A stretch of DNA of 64,000 nt from JAKOWB01 sp038363005 (GTDB lineage Bacteria; Pseudomonadota; Alphaproteobacteria; Kiloniellales; JACOMY01), in NCBI GenBank assembly GCA_038363005.1, contig JBBQBI010000021.1, positions 28,610-92,609 of the forward strand, in the 5' to 3' direction. Position numbers and translations under genes: made by a program. The stretch's first letter is position 1. Every line of letters starts with the position of its first letter. The notes beneath the pieces were generated by a model. It ran no database searches, had not been told where the DNA came from, and worked only from the letters and a program-made list of their open reading frames with translations. Below are positions 1-8,149 of the stretch, piece by piece.

Positions 1-564
1 AGCGAGGACGACGACTTCGGTGTCGGCGGTTTCGCCGGCCTGACCGAGCTGGCGCTCGACAAGCCGGTGATCGCCGCGGTGAACGGCGCCGCCATCGGCG
101 GCGGCTTCGAACTGGCGATGGCTTGCGACATCATCGTCGCTGCCGAGCATGCCACCTTTGCCCTGCCGGAGACGGCGGTGGGCGTGGCGGCCGACGCCGG
201 CGGGCTGCAGCGCCTGCCGCGCCAGCTGCCCTATCGCATCGCCCTGGAGATTTTGCTGACCGGGCGGCGCATGACGGCGGCGGAGGCCCTGCACCATGGC
301 CTGATCAACGCCGTGGTGCCGCTGGCCGAGCTGATGGCCGAGGCGCGGCGCTATGCCCAGCTCATCGCCGAGGGCGCGCCGCTGTCGGTCATGGCGATCA
401 AGGAAGTCATCCGCAATAGCGAGACCATGAGCGTCGCCGAGGCCTTCCGCGCTACCAAGGAGAAGCGCTTCCCGATCCACCGGCAGATGCTGACCTCGGA
501 AGACCACGAGGAGGGCCCCAAGGCCTTCGCCGAGAAGCGCAAGCCGGTGTGGAAGGGACGCTAG
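1..564 (+). CDS. Crotonase-family enoyl-CoA hydratase, CaiD-like (5' end cut by window)
   Basis: The reading frame is open from the first base, so the true start lies upstream. The visible 187 residues are the back two thirds of a crotonase-fold protein. The oxyanion-hole segment reads AAVNGAAIGGGFELAMACD, followed by the second conserved acidic stretch FALPETAVGVAADAGG. The C-terminus ends FAEKRKPVWKGR, which closely resembles the end of carnitinyl-CoA dehydratase CaiD. CaiD hydrates crotonobetainyl-CoA to carnitinyl-CoA in the cytoplasm. The next gene encodes a CaiC-like acyl-CoA ligase, which fits the pairing, but other enoyl-CoA hydratases share these motifs, so the substrate is an inference. 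Confidence 0.85.
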   Translation, partial: SEDDDFGVGGFAGLTELALDKPVIAAVNGAAIGGGFELAMACDIIVAAEHATFALPETAVGVAADAGGLQRLPRQLPYRIALEILLTGRRMTAAEALHHGLINAVVPLAELMAEARRYAQLIAEGAPLSVMAIKEVIRNSETMSVAEAFRATKEKRFPIHRQMLTSEDHEEGPKAFAEKRKPVWKGR

Positions 565-584
565 CCCGCAGCCAGCAGGCGCCG

Positions 585-2186
585 ATGTCCCGCACCCCGA
601 CCCACGCCCCGCTCGAGCGGCTGACCGGCAGCGCCTGGGTTACGGTGCCGGAGCTGCTGGCCGCGCGAGCCAAGGCAACGCCGGACCTGCCTTACCTGGT
701 CAAGGGTGCGCGGCGCTGGAGCTTCGCCGAGACTGAGGACGAGGCGCTGCGCTTTGCCGGCTTCCTGACGGCCGAGGGCTTTGCCGGCCAGCGGGTCGCC
801 AGCTTCCTGCCAAAATCACCCTTCGTCATCCTGGCGTGGTTCGGCTGCAATGCCCTGGGCGGCGCTTTCGTGGCGCTGAACCACGCACAGCGCGGCGCGC
901 TGCTGACCGACCTGCTGCTGCGCGCCCGGGCACCGGTGCTGGTCACCGACCAGGCGAGCTTCGCGCTGCTGGAACCAGAGGCGCAGGCGGCGCCGGCGCT
1001 GATCGTCTTCACCGACGGCCCGCCGCCGGGCGCCGCAGCAGGGCAGCGCCGCGTCACCTGGTCAGCGGCGGTGACAGCGGCGCCAGCCGCCATCGAGCCG
1101 CGCGATGCCAGCCATCCGACGGTGATGATCTATACCTCCGGCACCACGGGGCGGGCCAAGCTGGTGGTCATCCCGCACGCCATGTACACGCGCGGCGCGG
1201 CCATGCTGGCCGATGCCTTCGACTATCGCGCGGGCGATGTGTTCCACGACTGGATGCCGCTGTCGCATGTCGGCGGGCAGTTGCATGTCACGGTCGCGGC
1301 GCTGATCGCCGGCGCCACGCTGGTGTTGTTCGAGAGCTTCTCGCGCCACAGTTTCTGGGACGAGGTGCGGGATTGTCGCGCCACCGTCGCCTTCGGCTTC
1401 GCCAACGTGGTCTACCTGCTGAGCCTGGCGACGCCCGCGGCCGCTGATCGCGACCACACGCTGCGGATCGCCATGATCGCCAACAACACGCCCAAGGCGA
1501 AGGCCGACTTCGAGGCGCGCTTCGGTGTCCAGCTGCTCGACACCTACGGCATGAGCGAGTGCGAGCCGTTGACCCTGCCGCTGGCCGGGGCGAGCGAGCC
1601 GCCTGGCTCCTGCGGCCGGATCAATCCCGACTTCGAGGTCGCCATCCTGCACCCGAGCAGTGATCAGCCTCTGCCGGTGGGCCAGATTGGCCGTATCGCC
1701 GTGCGTCCGCGGGTGCCGCACGTGGTCATGCAGGGCTACGACGAGGACGCGGTGGCAACGGTCGCTGCCTGGCAGAACCTCTGGTTCCATACCCAGGACC
1801 TGGGGCATTTCGACGAGCAGGGCTTTCTCTATTTCATCGATCGCATCAAGAACGCGATCCGCCGCGGCGGCGAGAACATCGCCGCGGTCGACGTCGAGAA
1901 GGTGATGAAGGCCCATCCGCAGGTGGTCGACTGTGGCGTGGTCGGGGTCGCGGACCCGGTCGTCGGGCAGGAGGTCAAGGCCGTGATCGTGCTGGCCGAG
2001 GGCGCGGCCACGGCGCCGGCGGAACTCCAGGCTTTCGCCCGCACGCGCATGGCCGCCTACATGGTGCCGCGCTTCATCGAGTTGCGCGAGCGACTGGACT
2101 ATACCGAGCTGGGGAAGATCCGGCGCGAGACCCTCGGCGCGACGCAGGGCCCGCTATGGGACGCGCGGCGCGAAGGCGGCGAATAG
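585..2186 (+). CDS. Class I AMP-forming acyl-CoA ligase, CaiC-like
   Basis: Adenylate-forming enzyme of 533 residues that would activate a carboxylic acid to its CoA thioester through an acyl-AMP. The ATP-binding signature YTSGTTGRAKLVV starts near residue 183, DTYGMSECEP follows, and the hinge region reads DRIKNAIRRGGENI. The C-terminal ELGKIRRE carries the catalytic lysine, about residue 511. I place the start at ATG 585, 20 bases after the crotonase stop, rather than at ATG 549, which would overlap that gene. Pairing with a CaiD-like hydratase suggests carnitine/crotonobetaine or another short acid as substrate; that part is inference. Confidence 0.85.
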   Translation: MSRTPTHAPLERLTGSAWVTVPELLAARAKATPDLPYLVKGARRWSFAETEDEALRFAGFLTAEGFAGQRVASFLPKSPFVILAWFGCNALGGAFVALNHAQRGALLTDLLLRARAPVLVTDQASFALLEPEAQAAPALIVFTDGPPPGAAAGQRRVTWSAAVTAAPAAIEPRDASHPTVMIYTSGTTGRAKLVVIPHAMYTRGAAMLADAFDYRAGDVFHDWMPLSHVGGQLHVTVAALIAGATLVLFESFSRHSFWDEVRDCRATVAFGFANVVYLLSLATPAAADRDHTLRIAMIANNTPKAKADFEARFGVQLLDTYGMSECEPLTLPLAGASEPPGSCGRINPDFEVAILHPSSDQPLPVGQIGRIAVRPRVPHVVMQGYDEDAVATVAAWQNLWFHTQDLGHFDEQGFLYFIDRIKNAIRRGGENIAAVDVEKVMKAHPQVVDCGVVGVADPVVGQEVKAVIVLAEGAATAPAELQAFARTRMAAYMVPRFIELRERLDYTELGKIRRETLGATQGPLWDARREGGE

Positions 2187-2353
2187 GGTTTCTTGGCAGG
2201 ACCTTCGGGCCAAATCGCTGCCGTTGGGTCACCTCTAGCGAGGCATGACACCGCCCCTGGCCATGGCGCCGTGATGGGCAACTTTTGCTAGGCAGCTGGC
2301 GCATGCAGTCATAATTTGAGCGATCCAATCTACATCCTGGCACTTTGGGAACC

Positions 2354-3598
2354 ATGCCGCTGCACGTAGTCGGTGTTTCAATTCCGCGATCAGGGCACCA
2401 CTATTTGGCGCGATTGCTTCGCGCCGCTTGTGGTCGGCAACTGCACTATTGCGATTTTTACGGTACGCATGATTGCTGCCGGTCGGTGCCGTGCCGCCGC
2501 TCGGGCGCGACCATCCTGCTGCAAAAGAACCATGATCTTGACTTGCGCCTTGCAAACGACCTGCCGGGCGTCCGCTACCTGGTGCAGATTCGCCATCCCG
2601 TCGTCGCGGCGCTGTCCGACCGCGAGTTGTATTCCTCCGTTCATGGCGAGGCGCTGGTGGCCGACCGGTCGGCACTGATGCTCTGGCTTGCGAGCCACGC
2701 ACTGTGGCTTGAGGACTTTCATGCCAAGTGGGTCGACCCGGCGCCGGCGGATGCGACTCTGTTGCCCTATGAGCGCCTCGTCGAGCGGCCGGCCGAGGTA
2801 CTGTCCGGGTTGTTCGCGGACTGGGGCGTGGTGGTTGCACCGGCTGAGATCCACGCCGCGGTGACCGCCGTTTCTCCCCTCGGTGGCGTCGAAGGGGAGC
2901 GCCAATACCGGCAGCGCCGCTTGGCGGAAAGTCGCTTCCTGGATGGCGAGCTTTTCCCCCTCTTCGAGTCATTGCTGATCGGCCGCCTTCCTGGCCCCAT
3001 CTGGCACCGTCTACTGCCGGCGCGGAGCGATCCCACTCATCCTCTGGTCCGCTGCTGGCAAGCCCTGCGCTCTGCGCGGCGCGGCGATCTGGACGGCGCC
3101 GTCTCGGCGCTTGACGAGATAAGCCGCTGCCTGGGATGTCCCGCCGCTCTGGAAGGTGAGATCAGCCGCCTGCAGGTGTCGCGCGGCGAGCTCAACGATG
3201 CGCGCAGGCGACTGAGCGCCGCCCTGTTGGATCGCCCGAATGATCCGGCGCTTCTGCTGCGCTGGATCGAACTCTGCCGCGATCAGTTGGACTCGAAAGC
3301 TGCGGTGGAGCAGGCTATTCGGCTGGTGGAGCTGATGCCCGACGAGGTCGGCCATCGTGTACTCTTGGCCCTAGTTCTGGGCGAAGCCGGCGATCGGGCC
3401 AGGACTGTGGAGGCAGTCGCAAAGGCCCGGGCCGTCGATCCGCGGAATCCGCTGGACTGGTGCACGCTGGGACTGGCGATGGTCTATGTCGGCCTGGGCA
3501 GCGAGGCGTCGGCGCTGGTCGAAGCGGCGCTGGTCCGCTGGCCTGACCATCCAGGCCTGGTTTCGGTGCGCGCGCGGGTGGCGGGCGAGACGACCTAG
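2354..3598 (+). CDS. Sulfotransferase-like protein with C-terminal TPR-like helices (copy 1)
   Basis: About 414 residues. The N-terminus reads VSIPRSGHHYLARLL, the PAPS phosphate-binding loop of sulfotransferases, and LPYERLVERP farther on matches the family's substrate/cofactor segment. A cysteine cluster, C-x7-CC-x4-C, lies near residues 33-47 and is conserved in the paralogue at 6872. The second half is Leu/Ala-rich helical sequence with TPR-like periodicity. ATG 2354 is preferred over TTG 2345 nine bases upstream. The gene lies just before a double glycosyltransferase, so sulfation of a glycan or of a glycosylated surface molecule is a reasonable inference. The acceptor is unknown. Confidence 0.75.
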   Translation: MPLHVVGVSIPRSGHHYLARLLRAACGRQLHYCDFYGTHDCCRSVPCRRSGATILLQKNHDLDLRLANDLPGVRYLVQIRHPVVAALSDRELYSSVHGEALVADRSALMLWLASHALWLEDFHAKWVDPAPADATLLPYERLVERPAEVLSGLFADWGVVVAPAEIHAAVTAVSPLGGVEGERQYRQRRLAESRFLDGELFPLFESLLIGRLPGPIWHRLLPARSDPTHPLVRCWQALRSARRGDLDGAVSALDEISRCLGCPAALEGEISRLQVSRGELNDARRRLSAALLDRPNDPALLLRWIELCRDQLDSKAAVEQAIRLVELMPDEVGHRVLLALVLGEAGDRARTVEAVAKARAVDPRNPLDWCTLGLAMVYVGLGSEASALVEAALVRWPDHPGLVSVRARVAGETT

Positions 3599-3702
3599 CA
3601 CCGGCGGTGCCGCGGGCAGGCCCGCAGCTTGATCGGACTTGGGGTTGTTGGGTCCGACGTGGCTTTCGTGCATCCTGCGGCACCCGCGGCAAGGCACTGG
3701 CC

Positions 3703-6700
3703 ATGGCTGTCTCAGTTCTTTGCACATTGGCGACCTACAATCACCTGCACCAGGTCCTGGCGTTGCTGCGCAGCGCGGCACGGCACTGGCCGGAGGAGCC
3801 GCGTGCCGTGGTGCTGCTGGTCGATGGCCATGAAAAGCCGCGCCCCGGCTTCGAGTCGCTGGACTGGGTCCGCTTCGTCTCGCCGGCCGACCTGGGGGTC
3901 GAGAACCTGGCCTGGCTGGCGGCCAAGTACAGCGCCACCGACCTCTGCTGCGCCCTGAAGCCGATCCTGGTGCGCCATCTGCTGCGGGCTGGCGAGGCGG
4001 CGGTGCTCTATGCCGATTCCGATCAGCTCTTCCTGGCCGATCCGGCGCCGCTGCTGGACTACGCGCCAGAGGCGGAGATTGTGCTGACCCCGCACCTGCT
4101 GACGCCGCTGCCAGACGAGCAGCCCTTCCTGCGGCCCAGCATGGGCGATCTGGCCGGCGCCGGGATGATGAACGCGGGGCTTTTCGTCGCCCGTCAGGGC
4201 AGCGACGCGATGCGCTTTCTCGACAGCTGGGTGCGCCTGGTGACGGCACCGGGTGCATTCCTCGCCGACCTTGGCCCGCAGCATGAGCAGAACAGCTTCA
4301 ACTGGGCGCTGGCCTTGATGGAACGTGTCGCCGTGTGCCGCGATCCGCGCCTGAACATTGCTTACTGGAACCTGCATGAGCGGCCGCTGCGCTGGGCGGC
4401 GCTGGACGGCGGCGCCGAGGACCGCTGGCTGCTCGAGGGCCAGGCACCGGTCTGCGTGCACTTCAGCGGCTTCGCCTGGGGGGAAGGGCGCTTCTCGCGC
4501 TACGACCAGCGGCACCTGCCGGCGCTGAACATCAATCTGCGGGCGCTGGGCGACTACTACGACCGTTGCCTGCGGGATGCCGGGCAGGAGCACTATGCCG
4601 GCCGGGCCTACGCCTATACCGCCTGCGGCGGGCTGGCGCTCGATCCGGCGGTGCGGACCGAGCTGCGCCGCGCCGAACGCTTTGGCACGCCGCGCTGGGA
4701 TGCCTGGCCGCAGGACCCACGGGTCCTGCTGGCGCCGCTGCTCTCGGCACCGGGCGAAAGCGCGCTGCTGCCCGATTGCCTCAATCGCCTGTATGACGCG
4801 CGCAGCGATCTGCGGGCCGACAACGGCGACGACGTCCTGCACCCGCTGCGTTTCCTGACCTGGTGCGAGCGCCGGCTTGCCATCGAATATCCAGCCTTGG
4901 GGACCGCGCTGGCGGCGGCCGACTGCTGGCTGGTCGAACGCGCCAGCGGCCGCCGCTTGCTGGTCGGCAATCCGGCCAGCGGCCTGCGCCGGCTGTTCGC
5001 TGAGGACACGATGCTGCGGCAGAGCTTTCCCCAGCCGCTCGAAGCCGACCGCGCGGCGCTGCAGGCCGCCGTTGCGACGCTGAGCGAGCGCTGGGTGCTG
5101 CCGGCCGCTGTGCTGGCCTTCGCCGGCCGCTTCGATCCCGGTGGCAGCCTGGCCCGCGTCGCCGCCTATCTGCGCCTGGTGCCGGCGCTGCAACGGCGGC
5201 TGCGCAGCGAGGGCTTCGGCCGCCAGTTCCTGATGACCCTGCTGCCCTATGCGCGCGGCAGCCTGCTGTTCAATGCCGCCGACGTCGCGCTGCTCGACTG
5301 GTGGCTGGAAGAGCGCGCCCTGCGGCAGGGCGGCGCGCCGTCGCGCCGCCTCTATGCCACCCTGCGGCGGCACCCGCGACTGCTGCGCCTGGCGCGCGGC
5401 CTGGGCCGCCGCGCGGCGACCCGCGCGGCACTGGCACCGCTGGCGAACGGCATCGCGGTGGCCGGCGCGCGGGCACGCGGCGCACGCGACCACGGCTTGG
5501 ACGAGGCGCTGCTACCTTACATGGCAGACTTCGATCGGCCGGCGGCGCGGCGCGCCTATCTCGCCTGGTGGTGCGGGCAGCGTGGCCTGCCGACAACGGC
5601 GCTGGCCCAGGCCGAGGCGTTGCTGGCAGGGCAGGCGCCGGCCGGGCTGCTGCCCCCGGGCTTGGCGCCGGCGCCGCGGGGGGTCAACCTCTTCGGGCAT
5701 TTCCGCAGCCCCATCGGGCTCGCCAGCATGGCCAGCGGCCTGGCCAGCGCCCTGCAGCAGGCCGATTACACGGTGACCCGCCAGGTCCTGGCCAACCAGT
5801 CGATGGCGCCCGACCTGGCGCTCGCCGACCTCTATCCCGACTTCGATTTCGGCGCGGCGCGCAACATCGCCGTCGGCTATCCACACCGGCAGTACGACCT
5901 GGACGAAATCTTTCCGCACGCCTTCTTCCAGGGGCGCGAGACGGTCGGCTACCTGGCCTGGGAACAGCGCGACCTGCATCCGGCCTGGGTACAGCGCCTG
6001 GCGCGCTATGACCGGCTGTGGGGCCTGTCCGGCTTCACCGCCGAAGCCATTGCCCGCGCCACCGGTAGGCCCTGCGCCACCGTGCCCTGCGTGGTCGAGG
6101 TGGACGTGGCACGGGCGCGCGGCTTCGGCCGCCGGCATTTCGACCTGCCCGAGGATCGCTTCATCGCCGGCTGCGTGATCGACGCCGGCAGTGGCGTGGA
6201 GCGCAAGAATCCGCAGGGCACCGCCCAGGCACTGCTGCGTGCCTTCGGCGGCCGGCGGGACGTGCTGGTGGTGATCAAGGTCAACGGCGGCGAGCGGCCG
6301 GCGCACGCCGCATTGCTGCGGGACCTGCGGCAGGCCTTTGCCGACGCGCGGCTCGAGCTGCGCCTGCTCACCGCTGTGCTGCCACGCGCCGAGATCGAGG
6401 GGCTGATGGCCTGCTTCGACCTCTACATCTCGCTGCATCGCGCCGAGGGCTTCGGCTACACCCTGGCCGAGGCCATGGCGCTGGCGGTACCGGTGGTGGC
6501 CACCGGCTATTCCGGCAACCTGGATTTCATGACCGCCGACAACAGCGCGCTGGTGCCCTGGCAGGAGACCTTGGTGCGGCGCGCCGAGGGGCCCTTCCAG
6601 ATCGGCACGGTCTGGGCGGAACCCGATGTCGCCGCGGCCGCCGCGCTGTGCGACTGGCTGTACCGGGACCGCGCCGCGGCTAACCGTCTGGCGGCGCAGG

Positions 6701-6771
6701 GCGCGGCCGATGTCGGGCGGCTGCTGTCAGCCGCGGCCCTGGCCGAGCGCCTTCCGGCACTGCTCGCATGA
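3703..6771 (+). CDS. Bifunctional glycosyltransferase: N-terminal GT-A-like domain plus C-terminal GT4 domain (copy 1)
   Basis: About 1022 residues. The N-terminal ~300 residues resemble nucleotide-sugar transferases: TLATYNHLHQVL at the start, then YADSDQLFL near residue 103 with a DxD-type metal/nucleotide motif. A middle helical region follows, containing LYDARSDLRADNGDD. The C-terminal domain begins near NLFGHFRSPIGLASM and carries the GT4 retaining motif SLHRAEGFGYTLAEAM around residue 912. The start is ATG 3703; an open GTG at 3607 would add 32 residues that look non-coding. Two catalytic domains suggest sequential transfers on one glycan. A homologue lies inverted at 8146-11349. Confidence 0.8.
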   Translation: MAVSVLCTLATYNHLHQVLALLRSAARHWPEEPRAVVLLVDGHEKPRPGFESLDWVRFVSPADLGVENLAWLAAKYSATDLCCALKPILVRHLLRAGEAAVLYADSDQLFLADPAPLLDYAPEAEIVLTPHLLTPLPDEQPFLRPSMGDLAGAGMMNAGLFVARQGSDAMRFLDSWVRLVTAPGAFLADLGPQHEQNSFNWALALMERVAVCRDPRLNIAYWNLHERPLRWAALDGGAEDRWLLEGQAPVCVHFSGFAWGEGRFSRYDQRHLPALNINLRALGDYYDRCLRDAGQEHYAGRAYAYTACGGLALDPAVRTELRRAERFGTPRWDAWPQDPRVLLAPLLSAPGESALLPDCLNRLYDARSDLRADNGDDVLHPLRFLTWCERRLAIEYPALGTALAAADCWLVERASGRRLLVGNPASGLRRLFAEDTMLRQSFPQPLEADRAALQAAVATLSERWVLPAAVLAFAGRFDPGGSLARVAAYLRLVPALQRRLRSEGFGRQFLMTLLPYARGSLLFNAADVALLDWWLEERALRQGGAPSRRLYATLRRHPRLLRLARGLGRRAATRAALAPLANGIAVAGARARGARDHGLDEALLPYMADFDRPAARRAYLAWWCGQRGLPTTALAQAEALLAGQAPAGLLPPGLAPAPRGVNLFGHFRSPIGLASMASGLASALQQADYTVTRQVLANQSMAPDLALADLYPDFDFGAARNIAVGYPHRQYDLDEIFPHAFFQGRETVGYLAWEQRDLHPAWVQRLARYDRLWGLSGFTAEAIARATGRPCATVPCVVEVDVARARGFGRRHFDLPEDRFIAGCVIDAGSGVERKNPQGTAQALLRAFGGRRDVLVVIKVNGGERPAHAALLRDLRQAFADARLELRLLTAVLPRAEIEGLMACFDLYISLHRAEGFGYTLAEAMALAVPVVATGYSGNLDFMTADNSALVPWQETLVRRAEGPFQIGTVWAEPDVAAAAALCDWLYRDRAAANRLAAQGAADVGRLLSAAALAERLPALLA

Positions 6772-6871
6772 CAGCCGCCGGCCGCTACACTTCTGAACAG
6801 AATTATATGCCGGGAACCCACCCTCTGCGGCCTTACTCTGTCGCCAGACCGAAAGTTTGGCGGGAGGCCCG

Positions 6872-8149
6872 ATGCAGCTTGAGCAAGCGTGCGACCGAGA
6901 AACCACGTCGCGTGTCGTGCTCGGGATCTCCATCCCACGCGCGGGGCATCACTATATGGCGCGGCTGCTGCAGGCCACGCTGGGCGGTCGGCTGCGCTAC
7001 TGCAAGTTCTATGGCGTCGCGGGCTGCTGCGGGGCGGTGCCCTGTCGGGCCGCCGCCGCGCCGCTGCTGTTCCAGAAGAACCACGACCTGGAGCTGACGC
7101 TGCGGCGTGATCAGGCGGCGTTCCATCTGGTGCAGTACCGCCATCCGGTGCCGGCCGCCCTGTCGGACCGCGAGCTCTATGCCCGGCATTTCGGCGATGA
7201 CCTGGCCGGCGATCCCGTCAGGCTGATGCTCTGGCTGGCCGGCCATGCGATCTGGCTGCGGAAGTTCCTGCGCAAGTGGGTCCTGGATCCGCCGACGAAC
7301 GCACTGGTGCTGCCCTATGAACGTCTGGTGGCGGACCCCGCCGGCAGCGTCGGCGCGCTGCTGGAGCGACTGGGCATCGCCTACGCGGGCGCCGACCTGG
7401 CGTTTGCGGTCCAGCGAGAATCGGTCCGCGGCGGGTGGGACGGCCAGCACCCGTTTCAGCCCCGCTCCCTGGCGGGCAGCCGCTACTTCGACGCCCGGCT
7501 GTTCGGCCTGTTCGAAACGCTGGTCATCGAGCAGCTGCCGGAACTGGCGCTGCGGCGGTGCCTGCCACGGCAGAACGACCCGACGCACCCCTTCCTGCGC
7601 TGCCATCGCGCCCTGCAGCTGATCAGCACCGGCGCCCTGGAGGAGGCGGCCGACTGTCTGGAAAGCTTGCAGCGGGAACTGGGCGCGCATCCCGCGATCT
7701 TGGTCGAACGCGCGCGCCTGGCCGAGCTCGGGGGTGACCAGGCTGCGGCGATGTCTCTGCTGCTGATGGCCGACGGGGGCCAGAGCAGCGATCCTAGTCT
7801 GTTGCTACGCCGCATAGCGCTGGCCCGCCGCGGCGACGACCTGGCGCTGGCCGAGGCGCTGACACGCCGGCTGATTGGGTCGATGCCGGACCACGCCGGT
7901 CATCGCGTGCTGCTGGCGCTGGTGCTTTCGGCCAGGGGACAGCGCGCGGCAACCTGCGCGGCGGTCGAGGCTGCGTTGGCGGTGGCGCCGGCCGAGGCGA
8001 CGCACTGGTGCTCGCTGGCCGATGCGCTGCTGCGTGTGGGTGAAAACGCGCGGGCCATCGCGTTGGTGCGCACGGCACAGGGCACTTGGCCGGACGACAG
8101 CGTACTGGCTTCGCTCCAGGACCGGGCCAGGGTGCAGGTCGGCGGCTAG
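6872..8149 (+). CDS. Sulfotransferase-like protein with C-terminal TPR-like helices (copy 2)
   Basis: About 425 residues and paralogous to the protein at 2354. It shares SIPRAGHHYMARLL (PAPS loop), QKNHDLEL, RHPVPAALSDRELY, LPYERLVADP and the C-x7-CC-x4-C cluster in YCKFYGVAGCCGAVPC. The C-terminal half is again TPR-like helical sequence. GGGAGG at 6862-6867 sits just before ATG 6872 and decides the start over an upstream TTG. The stop codon overlaps the stop of the convergent glycosyltransferase on the other strand. By-eye divergence between copies 1 and 2 is large, so the duplication is not recent and the two probably modify different acceptors. Confidence 0.75.
   Translation: MQLEQACDRETTSRVVLGISIPRAGHHYMARLLQATLGGRLRYCKFYGVAGCCGAVPCRAAAAPLLFQKNHDLELTLRRDQAAFHLVQYRHPVPAALSDRELYARHFGDDLAGDPVRLMLWLAGHAIWLRKFLRKWVLDPPTNALVLPYERLVADPAGSVGALLERLGIAYAGADLAFAVQRESVRGGWDGQHPFQPRSLAGSRYFDARLFGLFETLVIEQLPELALRRCLPRQNDPTHPFLRCHRALQLISTGALEEAADCLESLQRELGAHPAILVERARLAELGGDQAAAMSLLLMADGGQSSDPSLLLRRIALARRGDDLALAEALTRRLIGSMPDHAGHRVLLALVLSARGQRAATCAAVEAALAVAPAEATHWCSLADALLRVGENARAIALVRTAQGTWPDDSVLASLQDRARVQVGG

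Noticed and set aside
1..2186. Full carnitine (cai) operon.
   Set aside because: Only CaiD-like and CaiC-like proteins are visible; no CaiA, CaiB or CaiT in the window, so pathway assignment would be overreach.
3712..5493. A minus-strand open frame of ~590 codons opposite the first double glycosyltransferase.
   Set aside because: Antisense to a clear GT-A domain; no domain recognised.
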